A stretch of DNA of 64,000 nt, taken from the NCBI RefSeq assembly GCF_002088235.1, contig NZ_AQQV01000003.1, forward strand, positions 1 through 64,000. The letters run 5' to 3'. Shown here piece by piece: positions 8,403-16,314 of this stretch. The notes below the pieces were generated by a model. It had not been told where the DNA came from. It saw only the letters and a list, made by a program, of their open reading frames with translations, and made no database searches. The stretch is from Oceanococcus atlanticus. Its GTDB lineage: Bacteria > Pseudomonadota > Gammaproteobacteria > Nevskiales > Oceanococcaceae. The position numbers and the translations under genes were made by a program. Position 1 is the stretch's first letter; each line of letters opens with the position of its first letter.

Positions 8403-8970
8403 GGCAAGCGAATAATTATTGTGTGTTGGCGTCGTTGCCAAGAACTTAGATCATCACATCTTCAATCTGCTGGCCCTTCCGTTCTCAGCCGTCGCCGGTT
8501 TGACAAATCGTGGTTTCGTTTAAGCTTGTGAACAAGGGAATGCTTCGTTTGGTTTTTGGGGAACGCAAGCGTTAGTTGATGCGGAAAGGTCGTGAGGCTC
8601 GTTGGCGAGGGCAAATCCCTTCGCTAAGCTTGTTTGGCGCAGTTGGAAAAGCTGTGCAGAGTTGCCGCGTCAGATGTCACGTTTTGCATTTGAAGCGGCG
8701 GCCATCAGAAAGGGGAGAAGGGATGTTTGGTTGGGCTGTTCTATCAAGCTTGGGTGTGCGTGCTCGGACGCCAGGTGCCTTCGCTTTGGCTGGTTCCAGT
8801 CATGCATTCGTTGCAAATTTTCAGCGTCCCGCCGCTTTCATAATGTTTGGCTTGTTAGCGGTCGTTGAGGCTTGCCGTTCTAACAAGCTGTTGCAGGTGA
8901 CGTTTGACCCGTTGCCCACTTTTGCTGTCGCAAAAGCAGGCACCGCCTCAAACGCACCTGAACCGCGGCG
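8397..8970 (+). repeat. repeated gene-poor integron cassette, copy 5
   Basis: A 574 bp copy immediately followed by another copy. The shared ORF is at 8723-8974. Confidence 0.85.
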
Positions 8971-8974
8971 TTAG
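8723..8974 (+). CDS. recurring 83-residue ORF of the repeated cassette, copy 5
   Basis: Length preserved. It ends at the TAG of attC site 11 and is closest to copy 6. Confidence 0.3.
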   Translation: MFGWAVLSSLGVRARTPGAFALAGSSHAFVANFQRPAAFIMFGLLAVVEACRSNKLLQVTFDPLPTFAVAKAGTASNAPEPRR

Positions 8975-8976
8975 AA
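8877..8976 (+). other. attC site 11
   Basis: It runs from GTTCTAAC to GTTAGAA with standard arms. Confidence 0.93.
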
Positions 8977-9542
8977 GGCAAGCGAATAATTGTTGTGTGT
9001 TGGCGCTGATGCCAAGAACTTAGGCCATCACATCTTCACGCCCCTGGCCCTTTCGTTGTTCAGTTGCTGCCAGTTCGAAAAGCCGTGGTTTCGTTTAAGC
9101 TGTGAACAAGGGAATGCTTCGTTTGGATTTTGGGGAACGCAAGCGATTGTTGTTGGGAAAGGTCGGAAGGCTCGTTGGCGTGGGTAAGTCCCTCCGTTAA
9201 GCTTATTTTCCGCAGCTAGAAAAGCTGTGCAGAGTTGTCGCATCAGATGGCACATTCAGCATTTGAAGCGGCGGCTATCAGAAAGGGGAGAGGGGATGTT
9301 TGGTTCGGCTGTTCTATCAAGCTTGGATGTACGTGCTCGGACGCCAGGTGCCTTCGCTTTGGCTGGTTCCAGTCATGCATTCGTTGCAAGTTTCAGCGTC
9401 CCGCCGCTTTCATAATGTTTGGCTTGTTAGGGGCCGTTGAGGCTTGCCGTTCTAACAAGCTGTTGCAGGTGACGTTTGACCCGTTGCCCACTTTTGCTGC
9501 CGCAAAAGCAGGCACCGCCTCAAACGCACCTGAACCGCGGCG
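8971..9542 (+). repeat. repeated gene-poor integron cassette, copy 6
   Basis: A 572 bp copy in tandem with copy 5. Relative to copy 5 it has a one-base shortening in AAATTTTCAG (AAGTTTCAG here, near 9388), which shifts the shared ORF. Confidence 0.85.
9296..9415 (+). pseudogene. frameshifted copy of the recurring cassette ORF
   Basis: It begins like the other copies, but a single-base deletion near 9388 ends the frame at 9415, before the attC. This argues against strong selection for the protein, at least in this copy. Confidence 0.3.
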
Positions 9543-9548
9543 TTAGAT
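9449..9548 (+). other. attC site 12
   Basis: It runs from GTTCTAAC to GTTAGAT with standard arms. Confidence 0.93.
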
Positions 9549-9566
9549 GCCTTCAAGGAAACCTTA

Positions 9567-10235
9567 GTGAAAGACCATCGCGTCAAGTCATTTTCTGAAT
9601 TCCATGCCGTGATTGAAGGACTGAATGGAAAGCAGAAGACTATCTACCGTGGCCATAAGGACGTCGATTACGCCTTGAAACCTAGCGTTGGACGCTGCAG
9701 CCCTGTTGGCGCGAGGACGAAGCACGCTTCAATGGAAAAGAAGCTTTTAACTCTGTTCAAAGAATCGTCGTTGCCACACCTTTCCTATCGTCCAGAAAAC
9801 GACTGGGAGTGGTTAGCGATAGGGCAACATCACGGTCTGCCCACGAGGCTAATGGACTGGAGTTATAACCCCTTAGCGGCAGCTTTTTTTTCCGTGGAGA
9901 AGGACTTCGACGGAGATAGCGTTGTTTACGTGTTTTGGGGAGGCGGAACTACGGCGGATGTCACCTCAGACCCTCTCGCGATTCAGAAGGTTGTCCGTTA
10001 TCGGCCCCCACATGTAGCGTCACGCATCGCAGCACAAGCCGGGCTGTTTACTGTTCATCCCGAACCGGAAAAACCGTTCACGCACAAGTCAATGGAACGG
10101 ATCATCATTGAGACAGCTGCTCGAAGTGATATCAAGAAAACGCTGAACAAGTACGGTGTTAGCCGTCGTCACCTGTTTCCAGGGCTGGATGGAATCGCAG
10201 AAGATCTGAAATGGCTGGAAACGGTGTGCCATTGA
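9567..10235 (+). CDS. FRG-domain protein
   Basis: A 222-residue protein matching the FRG domain family. The defining turn is YRGH (about residues 27-30, Y replacing F), and the most conserved block HHGLPTRLMDWSYNPLAAAF lies at about 94-113. The biochemical role of FRG domains is not established; they are frequent in mobile and defence-associated loci. GTG 9567 is preceded by AAGGA with good spacing. It is the sole gene of cassette 9543-10332, whose ends TTAGATGC and GCATCTAA are complementary. Confidence 0.82.
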   Translation: MKDHRVKSFSEFHAVIEGLNGKQKTIYRGHKDVDYALKPSVGRCSPVGARTKHASMEKKLLTLFKESSLPHLSYRPENDWEWLAIGQHHGLPTRLMDWSYNPLAAAFFSVEKDFDGDSVVYVFWGGGTTADVTSDPLAIQKVVRYRPPHVASRIAAQAGLFTVHPEPEKPFTHKSMERIIIETAARSDIKKTLNKYGVSRRHLFPGLDGIAEDLKWLETVCH

Positions 10236-10237
10236 AT

Positions 10238-10338
10238 GCATCTAACAACACGTTGCAGGTGACGTTTGACCCGCTGCCCACTTTTGCTGCCGCAAAAGCG
10301 GTCATCGCCTCAAACGCACCTGAACGTGGGCGTTGGGC
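10238..10338 (+). other. attC site 13
   Basis: It runs from GCATCTAAC to GTTGGGC with CACGTT/AACGTG outer arms. Confidence 0.93.
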
Positions 10339-10384
10339 GACAAATTCAACTGACCATCGCTAAGCTTGTGCTACGGGGGGAACA

Positions 10385-10894
10385 ATGACAACAACGATAT
10401 CACTGGACAAGATAGAACAAAGTGTCCTTGCTTCTATTGAGGCTGCCAACGTCAACTGTCTGAAAAACGGTGTGGGCACCTCAGACTGGACAACATCATT
10501 CAAAAAAGCTTTGTGCTCAGTAGGAACGCAATTTGGCTTTTCCACTTGTGCCTCGGGTGTTGATGATGCTGAATCAGAGTGGCTGTACGATGTGACATGG
10601 TATGAGTACGACCAAAAGGATCGTTTAGTATCAATCCCTTTTGCAGCAGAAATTGAATGGCGCCATGGAGGCTTGCATGGTGTTAAGTTCGACTTTGAAA
10701 AGCTGGTCCAATCGACGGCAGACCATAAAGTGATGATATTTGAGGCTAAGGATGTCGCTGAGGCTAAAGCTTGGACTTCTGAGCTTAAAAGATATGTCCA
10801 TTGCTATCGGCCTAAAATGACGCAAGATCGCTATTTTTTTCTGTCTTACGATTGGGAATCAAACGAAATTTTCCATGACCAGTTGCTTCGCTGA
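10385..10894 (+). CDS. acidic hypothetical protein, possibly PD-(D/E)XK-like
   Basis: I do not recognise this 169-residue protein by name. The central order is EWLYDVTWYEY (about 64-74), AAEIEWRHG (about 88-96), DFEKLVQ (about 103-109) and KVMIFEA (about 116-122). The spacing of Asp69 and the EIE pair suggests a restriction-endonuclease-like core without a classic ExK lysine, so a nuclease call is only a possibility. ATG 10385 is preceded by GGGGGAA. It fills cassette 10333-11029, whose ends TTGGGCGAC and GTCGCCCAA are complementary. Confidence 0.55.
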   Translation: MTTTISLDKIEQSVLASIEAANVNCLKNGVGTSDWTTSFKKALCSVGTQFGFSTCASGVDDAESEWLYDVTWYEYDQKDRLVSIPFAAEIEWRHGGLHGVKFDFEKLVQSTADHKVMIFEAKDVAEAKAWTSELKRYVHCYRPKMTQDRYFFLSYDWESNEIFHDQLLR

Positions 10895-10936
10895 TTTCAG
10901 ACAGTCAATAGTGGCATGCGCTACAGGATTGTTGTC

Positions 10937-11035
10937 GCCCAACAACACGTTGCAGGTGACGTTTGACCCGCTGCTCACTTTCGCTGCCGCAAAAGTGGCC
11001 ATAGCCTCAAATGCACCAGAACGTGGGCGTTGGGC
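10937..11035 (+). other. attC site 14
   Basis: It runs from GCCCAAC to GTTGGGC with inner arms GGTGACGTTTGA and TCAAATGCACC. It is the last well-formed site in the array. Confidence 0.92.
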
Positions 11036-11144
11036 GGCAATTTAGAGAAGTTCTGAAGGTTGGCGCAGTGACTCAATTCTTTACCAAGGCTTGTTCCTCA
11101 GATCGTTGCTAGACTGGCTCAAACTCCATTCAATTAACCCCTGT

Positions 11145-11654
11145 ATGAGCATTTCACCCGACATCTCGATTCGTCACGCCGAACTCAGGGACGCAGTTGG
11201 GCTTCGGGACATGCATGCCCACCCCGATGTGTACAAAGGTACAATGCAGCTTCCGTTTCCACCTGATGATCGGTGGAAACCTCGCTTAGAAGCGTTGCCG
11301 CATGGGAGCATCAATTTGGTGGCTGACGCCAAAGGCGTCATCGTCGGGCACGCGTCACTGATAGCGAACCCGAAAGCACTTCGTCGCAAGCATGCGGCTG
11401 GCTTGGGGATGGCGATTCATCATCAGTGGCAGCGCCAGGGGATCGCGACTGAAATGTTGCGTTTACTCATTGATGCTGCAGACAACTGGTTGGATTTTAG
11501 GCGCCTTGAGTTGGATGTTTTCGCTGACAACCTTGGAGCAATCAGGCTTTATGAGAAGTTTGGCTTTGAATTGGAAGGTCGGCATAAAGCGCATTCTTTC
11601 CGTAACGGTAGTTATGTCGATGTTCTAACTATGGCGCGGTTGCGGAATTTGTGA
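11145..11654 (+). CDS. GNAT-family N-acetyltransferase
   Basis: A 169-residue protein with the GNAT fold order. The acetyl-CoA-binding segment is QWQRQGIATEML (about residues 94-105; Q/RxxGxG/A type), and a C-terminal DNLGAIRLYEKFGF block (about 127-140) is typical of the family. It transfers an acetyl group from acetyl-CoA to an amine that cannot be identified here; cassette GNATs include drug-modifying and toxin-type enzymes. ATG 11145 is used; TTG 11091 would add a less family-like N terminus. It is the last gene of the array, in a cassette whose closing attC is degenerate. Confidence 0.8.
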   Translation: MSISPDISIRHAELRDAVGLRDMHAHPDVYKGTMQLPFPPDDRWKPRLEALPHGSINLVADAKGVIVGHASLIANPKALRRKHAAGLGMAIHHQWQRQGIATEMLRLLIDAADNWLDFRRLELDVFADNLGAIRLYEKFGFELEGRHKAHSFRNGSYVDVLTMARLRNL

Positions 11655-11670
11655 ACCGCGGAGTGCTGCG

Positions 11671-11772
11671 GTTTAACAATATATTGCAGGTGGTTTCTGG
11701 CCCGGCGCCCACCTTTGCAGCCTTTGAGCAGGTCATCGCCTCGGCCGCACTGCAATGTGGGCCTTGCCTGGC
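11671..11772 (+). other. degenerate attC site closing the array
   Basis: It keeps TTTAAC, TTGCAGGTG and the CACCTTTGC segment, but the R' core is GCCTTGCC, so the crossover GTT is lost and the inner arms no longer pair well. A short AACCGC/GCGGTT hairpin precedes it. It is probably the inactive distal end of the array. Confidence 0.65.
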
Positions 11773-12045
11773 AAGTGACGGCCGGATGCCGTGACAAAGA
11801 GCGCCTTCACCGCTCGTTCCTGGGGTGTAGTATGGTGGATGCGGCCCTAAGGCAGGCTTGTAGCTGAGGATTGTCAAATCGCGCGAAGTTGCTCCCGTCT
11901 TGTGGGGAGGCGAAATCCATTCCTTTCTGAAGAGCGATGCGTGTGCATTCGCGGCAGGGGCGATTGCCGGGCAGCAATACATTCGGTCGCCTACCGATTG
12001 CGACAGAGGCATTTGGTGGCGGCAGAGGAGCTGGGAGAATGCGCG

Positions 12046-15000
12046 ATGAATAAGAATACGTTCAGTCGGGTCGGGCTCACGAGCTTGGTTTGCTTAATGT
12101 TGTTGATCACCAATTCTGTCTTTGGTGCTGAGATTGATTTCAGTAGCAAAAATCTGATCACTCAGCAGCAAGCCGACGCACCTAGATCGACGCATGCCGC
12201 TGATTTGGATAGTGACGGAGACTTGGATCTGCTCTTAGCATCTGAAACAGACAATGCGGTCTATTGGTATGAGAACGATGGCGATGGGGTATTTTTTCCT
12301 CGGCGTGTAATTAGTGCTTCGGCGGAAAAAGTGCGTTCCGTGTTCGCCGCAGATCTGGATCAAGACGGACGCGTTGATGTGCTGTCTGCCTCGCAGTTGG
12401 ATGACAAAGTAGCGTGGCATCGGAACATCGATGGCCAGTCATTTGGTCCGCAGCAGATCATTTCTTTAATGGCTGACGGGCCTAGCGATGTTTCAGCCGG
12501 CGACTTGGATGCAGATGGCGACATGGATGTCGTCGCATCATCTTCCCTGGATAACACAATCCGTTGGTTTGAAAACACCGGAAGTGGCAATTTCGGGGCT
12601 GGCCAAGTCATCACGACCACAGCTGAAGTGGCAGCCGACGTGCATCTGTACGATATGGATGGAGATGGTGATATCGATGTCCTGTCTGCATCGAATCTCG
12701 ACAACAAAATTGCTTGGTACGAGAACAATGGCTCCGGGGTATTCGGAGAGCCACGGATCATTAGCACTGAGGCCATTCAGGCTTTGGCGGTGTCTGTGGG
12801 CGATTTGGATAAAGACGGTGATACGGATGTTGTTTCGGCATCCTTTGGCGACGATAAAATCGTCTGGTACGAAAATCAGGGGAATGAGCAGTTCTCTGCC
12901 GCGGTCGTGATTACGAACACCGCAGATGGGGCCGTTTCCGTCGCGATCCAGGACTTGAATGACGATGGGAATTTGGATGTGGTTTCTGCATCTGCACGCG
13001 ACGATACGGTCGCTTGGTACGAGAATCTCGGAGATGGCAGCTTTGGAGGGAGACAGGTACTCAACGATCGTGCCGATAACGCCAGCTTTGTGCTCACCGC
13101 CGACCTTGATGGAGATGGTGCGCCGGATGTTGTGTCTACATCAATTAATGACGACAAGCTGGTCTGGTATCGATCGGACGGCAGCGGGGGATTTGAGCCA
13201 GGAACGGACGTTGGGCCAGTCACGCGACGTCCCAGTGCTGTCTATTCTGCAGATATTGATGGAGACGGAGATCCGGATGTTGTTTCCGCATCCACGTTGG
13301 ATTCAAAAATCGCGTGGTATCCCAATTCAGGGAGTGGATCTTTCGGTATACAAGAGGTGATAACAACCGCTGCTGCGGGTCCAGCGGGTGTTGTTGCTGA
13401 CGACTTGGATGGCGACGGTGACCTTGATCTGCTGGCGGCGTCCAATGCTGACAACACCATTTCCTGGTTCGAAAACGTTGGGGCAGGGGTGTTTGGCAAC
13501 CAGCGGATCATCACGACTCTGGCCATAAGGGCCTTTCGGGTTGTGTCTGCTGACTTGGACGGAGACGGTGACCCCGACGTTGTTTCAGCCGCGTATAACC
13601 AGAATACGGTCGCTTGGTACGAAAACCTGGGCGCCGGTCAATTCAGTGACCTTCAGCCCATCGCCGATGAGTTCTCAGTGTCGTCTGTTCAAACCGAAGA
13701 CGCGGACGGTGATGGTGATATTGACGTGTTTGCGTCTGTTTCCCAGAGCGATAAGGTCGTCTGGTATCAGAACGATGGAGATGGAAATTTTGGCACGGAG
13801 ATAATCATTAGCGACGTGCTGGATGGCGCAGGTTCGATGTCAGTGCTAGATGTTGATGGCGATACAGATATTGATGTGCTTGCGGCATCGCTTCTTGATG
13901 ACAAGATCGTGTGGTTTGAGAACGATGGTAGCGGGAGCTTTGGGACAGAGAAATCAGTGACTAATGTGATCAACGCGCCGGAACGTGTGGTTGCTGGTGA
14001 TCTGGATGGCGATGGCGACTTTGATGTGGTTGCAGTCTCTCAGTTTGATGACAACATTGTTTGGTTCGAAAATTTGGGGGGTGGCGTTTTTGGTCCTGGC
14101 CAATTGCTCAGCGCCGCAGCCAATGGTGTGACCTCAATGTTTATTCAAGACCTCACGGGCGATGGACATCTGGATGTACTGTCAGCTTCGTATACGCAGG
14201 ACCAAATCGCGTGGTACCGAAATGGCTTGGAAAGGGATTTCGGAGATGCGCCGGATCCTTCGTACCGCACCTTGCTGAGCTCAGATGGGGCACGGCATGA
14301 AATAACGGACTTATTTCTGGGGGCTTCAGTTGATGCTGAGCGCGATGGTCAACCAAATGCTACGGCGACAGGCGATGATTCAGATTCAAGCGATAACGAC
14401 GAGCAAGGCGTAACGTTCTCTGGGTTGATTGCCGGGAATCAAGAGGCAGCTATTGAGGTTGTTGTAAGTCAAGCTGGCGTCGGCCATCTGAATGCATTCA
14501 TAGATTTCAATGGCGATGGTGATTTTAGTGGCATGGATGAACATGTCGTTGTTGATGAGCTCATCGACGCTACCAATGAGGCTGTCCCGTTTTCTATTCC
14601 CGTGTCAGCTAACAGCGGAAGAACGTTTGCCCGGGTTCGGCTGAGCAGTCTGGGAGGTGACCTCGCATATGGCCAAGCCGAAGATGGTGAAGTTGAAGAC
14701 TACAGCATCGAAATCGCGCCGCCTCCAGACCCGCCGACTCTCTCCATCGCGGACGCTGTGGTGGCCGAAGGCAACGCTGGTCGAACGTCACTGGTATTCA
14801 GTGTGTCGATGTCCAAAGCACATCCAGTTGACGTGAGCTTTGACTTTACGACCATAGATCAAACGGCCTCATCCAATAAAAACGACTTCGAACCCAGCAG
14901 CGGTTCTGGTGTTATCAGGGCGGGCATGACAGCGACCAGCATTACCATATTGGTCAACGCAGATACCACATTTGAGGATGACGAAACGTTTCAGGTGATG

Positions 15001-15486
15001 TTGAGTAACGCTGCCGAGGCGACGATAGCTAATGCCAGTGCGACAGGCACCATCGGAAATGATGACCCGATGCCAAGCGTATCTCTCCAACTGCAGGGTG
15101 GTTCTATTGAAGAAGCTGGCGGTTCGACGACTGTGAAGGCTGTTCTAACTAACCCAAGTTATCAGGACGTTAGCATTGACATTGAATTGAGCGGCTCGGC
15201 GTCGTCTAGCGACTATTCAATAAGCAGCAACAAAATTATCGTTCCAGCCGATGACACGAGTGGCTCGATACTGATCAGAGCTTTGGACGATACCCTGATA
15301 GAGGGAAACGAAACCATCGTCGTTCGTTTGGGCCCTATATCCAATGGCCTGGCAGGTGCGCCACAGAGCCTCGTTGTTGATATTGAAGACAATGACCAAC
15401 GTGGCAGAAAAGGTAGCGGTAGCCTTGGTCTGCAGCTACTTTTCTTGATGTGGGCGGCTGGACTGTATGCGCGGCGCCGACGTTAG
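12046..15486 (+). CDS. secreted VCBS-repeat protein with GEVED, Calx-beta and GlyGly-CTERM domains
   Basis: A 1,146-residue surface protein. It has a signal peptide (about 1-28, ending SVFGA), then fourteen repeats of about 48 residues (about 45-730), each with a DxDGDGD calcium-type loop followed by DVVSAS, a DDKIAWYEN-like strand and an FG turn, as in FG-GAP/VCBS propellers. A GEVED domain (about 731-890) follows, then two Calx-beta domains (about 893-1000 and 1008-1115). The tail (about 1118-1146) has a GSGSLGL turn, a hydrophobic helix and RRRR, a GlyGly-CTERM sorting signal processed by rhombosortase after type II secretion. Role by inference: calcium-dependent surface or adhesion protein. 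ATG 12046 has GGAG upstream and gives a clean signal peptide. Confidence 0.88.
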   Translation: MNKNTFSRVGLTSLVCLMLLITNSVFGAEIDFSSKNLITQQQADAPRSTHAADLDSDGDLDLLLASETDNAVYWYENDGDGVFFPRRVISASAEKVRSVFAADLDQDGRVDVLSASQLDDKVAWHRNIDGQSFGPQQIISLMADGPSDVSAGDLDADGDMDVVASSSLDNTIRWFENTGSGNFGAGQVITTTAEVAADVHLYDMDGDGDIDVLSASNLDNKIAWYENNGSGVFGEPRIISTEAIQALAVSVGDLDKDGDTDVVSASFGDDKIVWYENQGNEQFSAAVVITNTADGAVSVAIQDLNDDGNLDVVSASARDDTVAWYENLGDGSFGGRQVLNDRADNASFVLTADLDGDGAPDVVSTSINDDKLVWYRSDGSGGFEPGTDVGPVTRRPSAVYSADIDGDGDPDVVSASTLDSKIAWYPNSGSGSFGIQEVITTAAAGPAGVVADDLDGDGDLDLLAASNADNTISWFENVGAGVFGNQRIITTLAIRAFRVVSADLDGDGDPDVVSAAYNQNTVAWYENLGAGQFSDLQPIADEFSVSSVQTEDADGDGDIDVFASVSQSDKVVWYQNDGDGNFGTEIIISDVLDGAGSMSVLDVDGDTDIDVLAASLLDDKIVWFENDGSGSFGTEKSVTNVINAPERVVAGDLDGDGDFDVVAVSQFDDNIVWFENLGGGVFGPGQLLSAAANGVTSMFIQDLTGDGHLDVLSASYTQDQIAWYRNGLERDFGDAPDPSYRTLLSSDGARHEITDLFLGASVDAERDGQPNATATGDDSDSSDNDEQGVTFSGLIAGNQEAAIEVVVSQAGVGHLNAFIDFNGDGDFSGMDEHVVVDELIDATNEAVPFSIPVSANSGRTFARVRLSSLGGDLAYGQAEDGEVEDYSIEIAPPPDPPTLSIADAVVAEGNAGRTSLVFSVSMSKAHPVDVSFDFTTIDQTASSNKNDFEPSSGSGVIRAGMTATSITILVNADTTFEDDETFQVMLSNAAEATIANASATGTIGNDDPMPSVSLQLQGGSIEEAGGSTTVKAVLTNPSYQDVSIDIELSGSASSSDYSISSNKIIVPADDTSGSILIRALDDTLIEGNETIVVRLGPISNGLAGAPQSLVVDIEDNDQRGRKGSGSLGLQLLFLMWAAGLYARRRR

Positions 15487-16023
15487 CAAGCGGCGGAGTG
15501 AAGGGCCTAGAAGCGAATACTCGAATGTTATGAAGTGAGTCTTTCTGGTTGCTGTCCGGGGGGATGCTTGGGTCGTATTCTATTGCGAGGCGCAGAACCC
15601 ACAGCCAAATCCGAACAGAAGGCACTAAGCGGCACGCTCCAGGCGAGCGCTTAGCGTGTGCAAGCCTCGAGCGCACGCGCCGCTGGCGCTGTGATTTTGG
15701 TCACAAGTCAGGGTGTTATTGCTCGACCCCTGAGAGGCTGTTTTGAGGTGTTCAGGCGCTGTTGATGCATCCTCCTTTTTGCCGGATATCGCGATCCCCT
15801 GTGTACTCGGTTTGATCCCGGCTTTTGCATGCGCGCGTACGATTTGGCGCACATTTTCTGCTGCGTGACTGCGGTTTAAGAAGTCGCCGGTTTAACTCCC
15901 GAAAGCCGCTCGGCGGTCCTGTTTTTGCATGCGTGATGAGCATTGGGTTTTGGCGGCTCGCGTACTTGACTTGTCGTTCTGGACCGCGTCCCATGAGGTT
16001 AATAAGAGTTGCGAGGAACAGAC
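15487..16023. other. 537-bp intergenic region
   Basis: No convincing gene. It contains a CRP-type palindrome at 15690-15705 and a short purine-rich leader (GAGGAACAG) before the next gene. The base composition is similar to the flanking secreted-protein genes. Confidence 0.6.
15690..15705. promoter_or_regulatory. CRP/Clp-type binding site
   Basis: TGTGA-N6-TCACA is a perfect match to the CRP/Vfr/Clp half-site palindrome. It lies 319 bp upstream of the lipoprotein start at 16024, far for a simple activator site, so function is uncertain. Confidence 0.4.
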
Positions 16024-16314
16024 ATGTTGTTAGCTGAGCGTTGGGGGCCGCAAGGCGTCATCAGGCTGGTTTTGGTGCTGTGCGCGTCTGTGGGAATGTT
16101 CGGTTGCAGCGACAGCGGTTCGGCTGGCAATGGGCTTTCCCACGGCAATGATTCCGGTTCTCAGGGTGCGGCAGGCGTGCTGATGAGCTCTGAGACGCAT
16201 CAGCTGCAGCTCTTCGAATTTGATCAGGCGGTTTTGGCAACACCTGTTTCTTCCAGTCGTTATGAGATGGTTATTGGTGGACAGGTCTTTGGGGGGCAGG
16301 GCGATGGCAATTGA
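16024..16314 (+). CDS. small putative lipoprotein
   Basis: A 96-residue protein. A basic start is followed by a hydrophobic stretch VLVLCASVG and Cys at MFGC (about residues 24-27), which could be a lipobox although Phe at -2 is atypical. The mature part begins SDSGSAGNG, a flexible Ser/Gly/Asn linker often seen after lipid anchors. ATG 16024 has GAGGA upstream. Its end overlaps the possible start of the collagen-like gene, so the two are probably one transcript and may work together at the cell surface. No family is recognised. Confidence 0.55.
   Translation: MLLAERWGPQGVIRLVLVLCASVGMFGCSDSGSAGNGLSHGNDSGSQGAAGVLMSSETHQLQLFEFDQAVLATPVSSSRYEMVIGGQVFGGQGDGN

Noticed and set aside
226-11035. 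CRISPR array
   Set aside because: The regular repeats are about 100 bp, palindromic and separated by genes or long cassettes, which is the attC pattern. No short direct repeats with uniform spacers were seen.
1-11772. Insertion sequences or transposons in the array
   Set aside because: No transposase-like ORF or terminal inverted repeats were found; all repeats are explained by attC sites and the repeated cassette.
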